From contig CAZXJI010000005.1 in NCBI GenBank assembly GCA_964640955.1, positions 94,431 through 158,430 of the forward strand: a stretch of 64,000 nt of DNA, given 5' to 3'. Position numbers and translations under genes: made by a program. Source of the stretch: CAXXOK01 sp964640955. GTDB taxonomy: Bacteria; Bacillota; Clostridia; Christensenellales; Aristaeellaceae. Below, piece after piece: positions 23,383-30,680 of this stretch; position 1 is the first letter of the stretch, and every line of letters begins with the position of its first letter. The notes under the pieces are model-generated. The model was not told the DNA's origin. It ran no database searches and saw nothing but the letters and a program-made list of their open reading frames with translations.

Positions 23383-24678
23383 ATGAAAACCGTTTACATG
23401 TGCTTCAGCACCGATATTCTGCACAGCGGGCACGTCGCCATCCTCCGCCGCGCCGCGGCGCTGGGGGAGCTGACCGTGGGGGTGCTGACGGACGAGGCCA
23501 TCGCCACCTACAAGCGCTATCCGCTCGTACCGCTGGCCGACCGCATCGCGCTGTTTGAAAGCATCGGCGGCGTGAGCCGGGTGGTGACGCAGGATACGCT
23601 CAGCTACCGGGGCGCGATCGAGGCGCTTAAGCCGGATATCGTGGTGCACGGCGACGACTGGCGCACCGGCGTGCAAAGCGGCGTGCGCGCCGAGGTGAAG
23701 GCGCTGCTGGCTGCCTACGGCGGGGAACTGGTCGAGTTTCCCTACACGCACGGCGCGGCCGAGGAGGCCGCCGCAGCGCTCGACTCCCGCCTCAACATGC
23801 CGGAGTACCGGCGCGGCAGGCTCAAGCGCCTCATGCAGCTCAAGCCCTGCCTGAGCGTGATGGAGGCCCACAACGGCCTGACCGGGCTGATTGTGGAAAA
23901 CGCGCGCGTGGATACGCCGGAGGGCGTCAAGACCTTCGACGCCATGTGGGTGAGCAGCCTGTGCGATTCGACCGTCAAGGGCCGCCCGGATATCGAACTG
24001 GTGGACATCACCAGCCGCATCCATACCCTGGAGGAGATCATGGAGGTCACCTCCAAGCCCATCATCCTGGACGGGGACACGGGCGGGCAGACGGAACATT
24101 TCGTGTACAACCTGCGCACGCTGGAACGACTGGGCGTGAGCGCCGTGATCATCGAGGACAAGGTGGGGCTGAAGCGCAACTCGCTGTTCGGCGCCGACGC
24201 GGGGCAGACGCAGGCCGACCCGGAGACCTTCTGCGAAAAGATCGCCGCGGGTAAGAAGGCGCAGCGCAGCAGGGATTTTATGATCTTCGCGCGCTGCGAA
24301 AGCCTGATCCTACAAAAAGGCATGGAGGACGCGCTGGCCCGCTGCCGCGCGTACGTCGAGGCCGGCGCCGACGGCGTGATGATCCACAGCTGCCGCAAAA
24401 CCCCGGACGAGGTGTACGAGTTTCTGCGTCTTTTCCGCGAAACGAACCCCGCCGCGCCCGTGGTGGTGGTGCCCACCACCTACAATACGGCCACCGAGGC
24501 GGAACTGTGCGCCCGGGGTGCGAACATCGTCATTCACGCCAACCACCTGCTGCGCAGCGCCTTCCCCGCCATGGAAAAGACGGCGGAGCTCACGCTGCGC
24601 AACGGCCGCACGCTGGAAGCGGACGGGCTGTGCATGCCCATCCGCGACATCCTCTCGCTGATCCCCACGGAGAAATAA
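23383..24678 (+). CDS. aepX: PEP mutase with N-terminal cytidylyltransferase-like domain
   Basis: 431 aa, two domains. Residues 1-~125 resemble a glycerol-3-phosphate cytidylyltransferase: FSTDILHSGHVAIL has the HxGH motif (His14, His17) and PLADRIALFESI the R-x3-V/L helix, but the second catalytic motif (usually RTEGIST) reads YTHGAAEE. Residues ~140-431 are PEP phosphomutase of the isocitrate lyase superfamily, with LDGDTGG (metal Asp pair) and EDKVGLKRNS. The mutase makes phosphonopyruvate, the C-P bond forming step. Such fusions are known in other bacteria. The start has AGGCAGGGA upstream. Confidence 0.9.
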   Translation: MKTVYMCFSTDILHSGHVAILRRAAALGELTVGVLTDEAIATYKRYPLVPLADRIALFESIGGVSRVVTQDTLSYRGAIEALKPDIVVHGDDWRTGVQSGVRAEVKALLAAYGGELVEFPYTHGAAEEAAAALDSRLNMPEYRRGRLKRLMQLKPCLSVMEAHNGLTGLIVENARVDTPEGVKTFDAMWVSSLCDSTVKGRPDIELVDITSRIHTLEEIMEVTSKPIILDGDTGGQTEHFVYNLRTLERLGVSAVIIEDKVGLKRNSLFGADAGQTQADPETFCEKIAAGKKAQRSRDFMIFARCESLILQKGMEDALARCRAYVEAGADGVMIHSCRKTPDEVYEFLRLFRETNPAAPVVVVPTTYNTATEAELCARGANIVIHANHLLRSAFPAMEKTAELTLRNGRTLEADGLCMPIRDILSLIPTEK

Positions 24679-24743
24679 GGTAAGAGCCGCGGTAAAAACG
24701 GCCGTGGCAACGGGCTTTCATTTTTCGCATACGGAGGAACGCC

Positions 24744-25883
24744 ATGCTGATGCCTTTCTGCCCGGTGGACGTACAAATCCTCGCCGACGGGAACGCCGCC
24801 GCGGCCGCCCTGCGGGCGCGGCTGAACCCGAATCAGGATATCCTGTTTTTGGCTTCCGACGGCCGTTTTGAGGCGCTCAGGCTGGACCTGTTCGTGAACG
24901 CGCTGCAGGAGGACGGCCACAGGGTGCTTCGGTACGCGGATATCACCCCCAACCCCGCGCTTGCCGACGTGGCAAAGCTGCTTTCTTTCTTGTCGGCCAA
25001 CGCCTTTGTGCCCACGGCGGTCGTCGCGGCGGGCGGAGGCAGCTGCATCGATCTGGGCAAGGCCGCCTGCGCGCTGTGCGGCCTGCCGCCTGCGCATACT
25101 TCGGCCGCGGTGCGGGAGGCGCTGCGAACGCACGCTTACGAGCGGCCGCACGCGCGCCCCGGCCTGTACGCCCTGCCCACCACCGCGGGCACGGGCAGCG
25201 AGGTAACGCGCTGGGCCACGCTGTGGGACCCTGAGGAGAATAAAAAGCTTTCGCTGGATTATGCGGGCGGCTTTCCCAAAGCCGCGCTGCTGGTGCCGGC
25301 GTGGATGCGCGGCATGGGCGCGGAGCTTACGCTGGCCACCGGGCTGGACGCGCTCTCCCACGCGATGGAGGCGTACTGGGCCGCGGCGCGGGAGCCGCTT
25401 TCCCAGGAGCTTGCGCTTGCGGCCGTCGCGAAAATACGGGATGCCCTGCCGCTTTCGCTGGCCGACGCGGACGCCCCCGCGCCGCGCCGCGAGCTGGCGA
25501 TGGGGTCACTGCTGGCGGGGCTGGCCTTTTCCCGCACGCGCACGACCGCCTGCCACAGCATCAGCTATCCGCTCACTTTGCTTTTCGGCGTGCCGCACGG
25601 CTTCGCCGCGGCGATGGCCCTTTCCTCGGTGTTGCGCCGCAACCGCGCGGCCGTGCCGGAGCTAAACCGGCTGGACGCGCTTTTTGACGAGTACGAGGGC
25701 TTTGACGCGTGGATGGAGCGCGCGGCGCGGGGCGTGCGCCCGCTTAGGCTGTCCGCCTTCGGCATCGCCGAGGGCGACCTGCCCGCGATCCGCGACCTGG
25801 CGAGCACGCCGGGGCGCATGGACAACAATCCCGTGGCGTTTTCGCCGGACGAACTGCTGGAAATCCTCCGGGAGAACCTTTAG
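24744..25883 (+). CDS. Iron-containing alcohol dehydrogenase, probable phosphonoacetaldehyde reductase
   Basis: 379 aa, group III Fe-ADH: NAD(P) site VVAAGGGSCIDLGKA, PTTAGTGSEVT, and metal ligands in LDALSHAME and TACHSISYPL...GVPHGFA. ATG 24744 follows GGAGGAAC. As the last gene of the aepY-aepX operon it most likely reduces phosphonoacetaldehyde to 2-hydroxyethylphosphonate, as PhpC-type reductases do. No aminotransferase gene that would make 2-aminoethylphosphonate is present. Family alone does not prove the substrate. Confidence 0.83.
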   Translation: MLMPFCPVDVQILADGNAAAAALRARLNPNQDILFLASDGRFEALRLDLFVNALQEDGHRVLRYADITPNPALADVAKLLSFLSANAFVPTAVVAAGGGSCIDLGKAACALCGLPPAHTSAAVREALRTHAYERPHARPGLYALPTTAGTGSEVTRWATLWDPEENKKLSLDYAGGFPKAALLVPAWMRGMGAELTLATGLDALSHAMEAYWAAAREPLSQELALAAVAKIRDALPLSLADADAPAPRRELAMGSLLAGLAFSRTRTTACHSISYPLTLLFGVPHGFAAAMALSSVLRRNRAAVPELNRLDALFDEYEGFDAWMERAARGVRPLRLSAFGIAEGDLPAIRDLASTPGRMDNNPVAFSPDELLEILRENL

Positions 25884-25900
25884 CCGCAGCCTTTCGCACA

Positions 25901-25921
25901 AGCTAACAAAAAGCTAACAAA
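25901..25921 (+). repeat. Direct repeats AGCTAACAAA upstream of the mannan operon
   Basis: AGCTAACAAA occurs at 25901-25910 and 25912-25921; a related CTAACAAA (26131-26138) and CTTAACAAA (26122-26130) lie right before the ribosome site of the mannan binding-protein gene. Spacing of one helical turn between the first two copies is compatible with a regulator site, but no protein is known for it. Confidence 0.55.
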
Positions 25922-25946
25922 ATGGGCAAAAACCGAAAACGGGAGC

Positions 25947-25996
25947 GAAAAGCGCGTATTTTCGGACGAAACACGACCGAAAACGCGGCGCTTTTC
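25947..25996 (+). terminator. Long imperfect hairpin after the phosphonate operon
   Basis: Arms 25947-25965 and 25977-25996 pair almost fully (one bulge and a few mismatches) and the downstream arm ends in CTTTTC. It lies 64 bp past the last phosphonate gene, inside an A-rich 268-bp spacer that also holds the promoter of the mannan operon. Confidence 0.6.
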
Positions 25997-26072
25997 TGCC
26001 CCCGTAAAGACCGTTTTCATGGAACGAATGGAAAAACAAAGAACAGACAATGCAAAAATGCGCAGATTTTGC

Positions 26073-26102
26073 TTGACAAACGCTTCTTCCGGATGTTAGG
26101 AT
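26073..26102 (+). promoter_or_regulatory. Sigma-A promoter of the beta-mannoside operon
   Basis: TTGACA (26073-26078), 18-bp spacer, TAGGAT (26097-26102). The start codon is 50 bp downstream. Confidence 0.75.
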
Positions 26103-26116
26103 TAGTAAAGCTAATC
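26100..26116. promoter_or_regulatory. Inverted repeat overlapping the mannan promoter
   Basis: GATTAG (26100-26105), 5-bp spacer, CTAATC (26111-26116) overlaps the end of the -10 box. It could be the operator of the LacI-family gene at 32388, although the odd-length centre is not the classic CG-centred form. Confidence 0.5.
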
Positions 26117-26151
26117 GTAAGCTTAACAAACTAACAAACGGAGGGAAAAAC

Positions 26152-27510
26152 ATGAAGAAGCTCCTGGGAATCCTGCTGAGCGTCGCGCTCCTGTTCACCA
26201 TGGCGACCTTCGCGACCGCGGAAGCGTCGCTGCCCAACTTCCTCGACCTGACGGTCGGCGAGGATTACACCGACCTGAACGTCACCATCAAGTACATCAC
26301 CCACCGCACCGACCTGGTTACCAGCAGCACCACCTATCAGGATCTCTACATCGCCGAGTTCAACAAGCTCTATCCGGGCATCACCGTGGAGCTGGAAGCC
26401 GTTACCGATTTCGCGCAGGACGCGCTCGTGCGCCTGACCGGCTCGGACGACTGGGGCGACGTGATGAACATCCCCCAGGTGGAAAACAGCGAGTTCGGCA
26501 CCTACTTCCTGCCCTACGGCACGGTGGCGGACATGAGCGCCTACATCAACTTCGCCGACGCCAAGCAGTTCGACGGCCTGTGCTACGGCATCCCCACGAC
26601 CGCCAACTTCCAGGGCGTGCTTTACAACAAAGCCGTCTTTGAGGCCGCCGGCGTCACCGACATTCCCCGCACCCCCGAAGCCTTCCTGGAAGCGCTTCAG
26701 AAGGTTAAAGACAACACCGACGCCATCCCGCTGTATACCAACTACGCCGCCGGCTGGACGATGGGCGCGTGGGACTTCTACGCGGGCGTGGGCGCCACCG
26801 GCGACCCGGACTTCGTCAACATCGACATGATCTCCATGAAGGATCCTTTCGCCGCGCGCGAGGACGGCGCGGGCCCCTACGCCGTGTACAAGATCCTCTA
26901 CGACGCGACCGCGCAGGGCCTGATCGAGGACGACTACACCACCACCGACTGGGAAGGCTGCAAGGCGATGCTCAACAACGGCCAGATCGCCACCATGATG
27001 CTGGGCTCCTGGGCGTACGTGCAGATGCGCGATGCCGTGGGCGGCGAGCATCCCGAGGACGTGGCCTACATGCCCTTCCCGCTGACGGTGGACGGCCAGC
27101 AGTATGCGCTCTCCGCCGCGGACTACTGCTACGGCATCAACGCCAAGACCGATACCGATCACCAGATCGCCTCCATGCTGTTCGTGAAGTTCATGGTGGA
27201 AAAGAGCGGCTTTAACGTCAACGAGGGCGGCTCTCCCGTGCTGATCGGCGAATCCTTCCCGGATTTCGCTTCCTCCTTCGAGGGCGTGACCATGCTTTCC
27301 GACACCATGGTGGACGGCGAGCAGGCGCAGCTGGTGGACGACATCAACGCCGATTCCACGCTGATGTTCGCCAAAAGCGGCAACGAGAAGATTCAGAAGA
27401 TCATCGAGCATGCGTTCAACGGCGACATGAGCTACGACGACATCATGGCTTCCTGGAACGCGCTGTGGAGCGACGCGCAGGAAAGCCTGGGCGTGACCGT
27501 GACGGAATAA
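26152..27510 (+). CDS. ABC sugar-binding protein (beta-mannoside importer)
   Basis: 452 aa. A signal peptide (MKKLLGILLSVALLFTMATFATAEA) is followed by a family 1 solute-binding fold: VTIKYITHRTDLV, FNKLYPGITVELEAVTDF, the ligand-cleft segments DGLCYGIPTTANFQGVLYNK and NNGQIATMMLGSWAYVQM. GGAGGG precedes the ATG. It is the first gene of a nine-gene operon with a cellobiose 2-epimerase and two GH130 phosphorylases, which points to beta-1,4-manno-oligosaccharides as ligand. No ATPase gene is in the operon; a shared one is assumed. Confidence 0.85.
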   Translation: MKKLLGILLSVALLFTMATFATAEASLPNFLDLTVGEDYTDLNVTIKYITHRTDLVTSSTTYQDLYIAEFNKLYPGITVELEAVTDFAQDALVRLTGSDDWGDVMNIPQVENSEFGTYFLPYGTVADMSAYINFADAKQFDGLCYGIPTTANFQGVLYNKAVFEAAGVTDIPRTPEAFLEALQKVKDNTDAIPLYTNYAAGWTMGAWDFYAGVGATGDPDFVNIDMISMKDPFAAREDGAGPYAVYKILYDATAQGLIEDDYTTTDWEGCKAMLNNGQIATMMLGSWAYVQMRDAVGGEHPEDVAYMPFPLTVDGQQYALSAADYCYGINAKTDTDHQIASMLFVKFMVEKSGFNVNEGGSPVLIGESFPDFASSFEGVTMLSDTMVDGEQAQLVDDINADSTLMFAKSGNEKIQKIIEHAFNGDMSYDDIMASWNALWSDAQESLGVTVTE

Positions 27511-27546
27511 CCGACCCGCGAACCGACAATACGCGATCGAAAGCAG

Positions 27547-27571
27547 AGGCCGGGGGGCTTCCCCCCGGCCT
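27547..27571 (+). terminator. Intercistronic hairpin after the binding-protein gene
   Basis: An 11-bp all-GC-rich perfect stem with a 3-nt loop (27547-27557 with 27561-27571) followed by GTTTT, 36 bp after the stop. This one could terminate a fraction of transcripts before the permease genes. Confidence 0.8.
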
Positions 27572-27607
27572 GTTTTCCCAGAACGGACCGGAAAGGAGCG
27601 GCGGGAT

Positions 27608-28597
27608 ATGAACGCAATCCATCCCCCCACGCCCGCGGACGCCCGGCGGGGCGGTTTCAGCGTATGGTTGCGCAGGCCGGCCACCCAGAAGGGCCTGGTC
27701 ATCTTCACCTTCGCGGTGGTGCCGGTGTTTCTGCTGGCGATGTTCACCTATTACCCCTTCGTGAAGATGGTGCAGTACAGCTTTTTCAAGATGAGCTACA
27801 CCAAGGTGCGGGGCTTCGTGGGGCTTGACAACTACCGGGACATCTTCAGCAAGCCGGAGCTGCTGGCCACCTTCCGCATCAGCCTCTACTACATGGCGGG
27901 GGCGATCGTGCAGATCGCGCTGGCGCTGTACTTCGCCACGGTGCTGAGCTTCAAGACCCGGGGCAAGGGGTTTTACAAGGGCGCGATGTTCTTTCCCTAC
28001 CTCATCAACGGCATCGCCATCGGCTTCATTTTCAAATACTTCTATACCCGCGGCTATGTGCTGGACTCCGTTTTGGGCCTTTTCGGCATTCCGCTGGACA
28101 GCCTGCCCTACTGGCTGCGCGACCAGAGCATCAACAACTGGTCGCTGGTGGGGACGTCCGTGTGGAAATACATGGGGCAGAACATGGTGCTCTTTTCCGG
28201 CGCGATTATGAGCGTCGACCCGAATTTGTACGAAGCCGCCGCCATCGACGGTGCGAATAAATGGCATCAGTTCAAAAACATCATCCTGCCGAGCATCTCC
28301 ACGGTGCTGGTGCTCAACGTGATCCTTTCCATCACGGGCTCGCTGAGCGCGTTCGAGCCGCCCTACGTCATCACCTCCATGGGGGGCAACGGCACGGCGA
28401 CCTATTTCATCAAAATGCACGAAACGGCGCACACCCTGCACAAGGTCGGGCTCGCCTCGGCCATGGCGGTGGTGCTGATCCTCATCATCATCCTGGTGAC
28501 GGTCGTGCAGAAGCTGCTGTTCAAGTACGCTTTCCGCGACGCGAACACCGACGGCGTGGGCCGTTCGGCCGCGCGCGCGGCCAGGGAGGCGAAATAG
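27608..28597 (+). CDS. Sugar ABC transporter permease (MalF-like)
   Basis: 329 aa, six membrane segments beginning with GLVIFTFAVVPVFLLAMFTYYP. The EAA loop is EAAAIDGANKWHQFKNIILPS. An Arg/Lys-rich cytoplasmic tail ends the protein. GGAAAGGAGCGG precedes the ATG. It is followed after 1 bp by the second permease gene, as expected for a heterodimeric importer of the carbohydrate-uptake-1 family. Confidence 0.87.
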   Translation: MNAIHPPTPADARRGGFSVWLRRPATQKGLVIFTFAVVPVFLLAMFTYYPFVKMVQYSFFKMSYTKVRGFVGLDNYRDIFSKPELLATFRISLYYMAGAIVQIALALYFATVLSFKTRGKGFYKGAMFFPYLINGIAIGFIFKYFYTRGYVLDSVLGLFGIPLDSLPYWLRDQSINNWSLVGTSVWKYMGQNMVLFSGAIMSVDPNLYEAAAIDGANKWHQFKNIILPSISTVLVLNVILSITGSLSAFEPPYVITSMGGNGTATYFIKMHETAHTLHKVGLASAMAVVLILIIILVTVVQKLLFKYAFRDANTDGVGRSAARAAREAK

Positions 28598-28598
28598 G

Positions 28599-29447
28599 AT
28601 GGGTGTGGAACGGTCGTTTAAGGATTACGTGCTGAAGTTCTTCAAGCACCTTTCCCTTCTGTTCATGTCGCTTACGTGCATCCTGCCGGTGGCCTCCTGC
28701 GTGATTGGCGCGTTCAAAACCAAGGAGGAGTTCGCCACCTCCAGCAAGATCGCCTTTCCGCAGAACTGGGCGAACCTGGACAACTTCGTCAAGTTCTGGA
28801 ACGAAAGCGGCATCGGGCAGGGCTTCGCGACGTCGCTATTGGTGATGCTGGTGACCATCACGCTTTCGGTGATGATGGGCGCGATGCTGGCCTACGTCCT
28901 CAACCGCTTCCGCTTTCCCGGCAACCACCTGATTCGCAACGCCTTCCTGCTGGCGGCGCTCGTGCCGACCATCACCATGCAGGTGACCATCTACAAGCTG
29001 ATGATCACCTTAAAGCTGGTGGATACGCTGGTCGGCTACATCATCCTGCAGACGGGGACGGACGTCATCTCCATCTACATTCTTTTGCAGTATTTCGAAA
29101 ATCTGTCCATATCGCTGGACGAATCGGCGATCCTGGAAGGGTGCACGTATTACGGCGTGTTTTTCAAAATCCTGCTGCCCCTGCTCAAGCCCGCGGTGGT
29201 CACCTGCATGATCCTCAAGGGCGTGATGATCTACAACGAGTATTACAACGCCAACCTGTACCTGCAAAGCAAGGACAAGTACAAGACCGTTTCCACCGCG
29301 CTGTACGTGTACCTGGGCCCCACCAAGAGCCAGTACGAAATGATCTGCGCGGGCGTGCTCATCTGCATCGTGCCGATCCTGCTGATTTTTCTGGTGTTCC
29401 AGCGGGAAGTGTACAGCGGCATGACCAACGGCGCGGTGAAGGGGTAG
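28599..29447 (+). CDS. Sugar ABC transporter permease (MalG-like)
   Basis: 282 aa, six membrane segments. The EAA loop is DESAILEGCTYYGVFFKILLP and the C-terminus REVYSGMTNGAVKG is the conserved MalG-type end. It partners the preceding permease. The gene starts 1 bp after the previous stop, and GGGAGGCG of the preceding gene's end serves as ribosome site. Confidence 0.87.
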   Translation: MGVERSFKDYVLKFFKHLSLLFMSLTCILPVASCVIGAFKTKEEFATSSKIAFPQNWANLDNFVKFWNESGIGQGFATSLLVMLVTITLSVMMGAMLAYVLNRFRFPGNHLIRNAFLLAALVPTITMQVTIYKLMITLKLVDTLVGYIILQTGTDVISIYILLQYFENLSISLDESAILEGCTYYGVFFKILLPLLKPAVVTCMILKGVMIYNEYYNANLYLQSKDKYKTVSTALYVYLGPTKSQYEMICAGVLICIVPILLIFLVFQREVYSGMTNGAVKG

Positions 29448-29478
29448 GCGGCCCCGGAGGCGGAAAGGACGGATGCGG

Positions 29479-30654
29479 ATGGACCTGAAACGGGAAGCGC
29501 GGGCGCATTTGGAGCAGAAGCTGATCCCCTTCTGGCAGGCGCTGCGCGACGGGGAGAACGGCGGATATTACGGCCGGGTGGACTTCGACCTGACGGTCGA
29601 CCCCCGGGCGCCCAAGGGATGCATCCTGAACAGCCGCATCCTGTGGTTTTTCGCCCGCGCCTACGAGCTGCTCGGCGACCGGGAGCTGCTGAACTGCGCG
29701 CGGCACGCCTACGATTTTCTCGCCCGCTTCCGCGACGGGGAAAACGGCGGGCTGTACTGGTCGGTCGCCTTCGACGGAACGCCGCTGGACACGCAGAAGC
29801 ACACCTACGCCCAGGCGTTCGCCATCTACGGCCTCGCCGCCTACGCGTCGGCCTCGGGGGACGAACGGGCGCTTGCGGAGGCGACGGCACTTTACGAGCT
29901 GATCGAAACCCGCATGCGGGACGAGAACGGCTATCTGGAAGCGTTCGACCGCGCGTTTCGGCCGTTTACCAACGCGAAGCTCAGCGACAACCCCAAGCTG
30001 ACCGCCCGCGGGGTGATCGCCGAAAAGACGATGAACACGCTTCTACACGTACTGGAAGCGTACACCCTGCTCTACCGGGTCGGGCGGGACGCACGCGTGC
30101 TGGCGAGCCTGCGCGCGCTCTTGCTGACGCTTATGCAAATGGTGTATAATCGGGAAGCAAACCGGCTGGAAGTCTTTTTCGACGCGCGGATGCGCTCGAT
30201 TTTCGACATGCAGAGCTACGGGCACGATATCGAAGCCTCCTGGTTGATCGACCTGGCGGCGCAAACGGCCCGGAACCCCGCCGAGCGCGCCCACACGGAA
30301 GCGGTCACCACGGCGCTGGCCGAGGGCGTCATGGAGCGCGCCTGGCGGGAGCACAGCCTGCTCAATGAGCGCACGGAGGGCGAGGACGACGGGACCCGCG
30401 TGTGGTGGGTGCAGGCGGAGACGATGGTGGGGCTTTGCAACCTGTGGCAAAAAACGGGCGACGCCCGCTGGCGGAGCGCCATGGAGGACACGTGGGCGTT
30501 CATCATGGCCCGGCTGGTCGACCCCCGCGAGGGCGGCGAGTGGTACTGGTGCCTCACCCCGGGCGGGGAGGTGTGCGCGCGGCCGATCGTGGAGCCGTGG
30601 AAATGCCCTTATCACAACGGGCGCATGTGCATGGAACTGATGACGCGCCTCTGA
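29479..30654 (+). CDS. Cellobiose 2-epimerase (AGE family)
   Basis: 391 aa, (alpha/alpha)6 barrel of the N-acylglucosamine 2-epimerase family. The cellobiose epimerase motifs are present: NTLLHVLEAYTLLYR, His249 in GHDIEASWL and His379 in WKCPYHNGR, the two catalytic histidines of the family, plus RVWWVQAETMVG. It interconverts the reducing-end glucose and mannose of beta-1,4-disaccharides; here it should turn mannobiose into mannosyl-glucose for the GH130 phosphorylase encoded downstream. ATG 29479 is preferred over 29473 because GGAAAGGA then lies 9 nt upstream. Confidence 0.9.
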   Translation: MDLKREARAHLEQKLIPFWQALRDGENGGYYGRVDFDLTVDPRAPKGCILNSRILWFFARAYELLGDRELLNCARHAYDFLARFRDGENGGLYWSVAFDGTPLDTQKHTYAQAFAIYGLAAYASASGDERALAEATALYELIETRMRDENGYLEAFDRAFRPFTNAKLSDNPKLTARGVIAEKTMNTLLHVLEAYTLLYRVGRDARVLASLRALLLTLMQMVYNREANRLEVFFDARMRSIFDMQSYGHDIEASWLIDLAAQTARNPAERAHTEAVTTALAEGVMERAWREHSLLNERTEGEDDGTRVWWVQAETMVGLCNLWQKTGDARWRSAMEDTWAFIMARLVDPREGGEWYWCLTPGGEVCARPIVEPWKCPYHNGRMCMELMTRL

Positions 30655-30680
30655 CGGGCGCATGGGAGGGAACGGAGCGG

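Noticed and set aside
21313..24099. A 928-codon open frame on the minus strand
   Set aside because: It lies antisense to the phosphonate genes; its protein is rich in Arg, His, Gly and Ala with no domain, as expected from a high-GC shadow frame.
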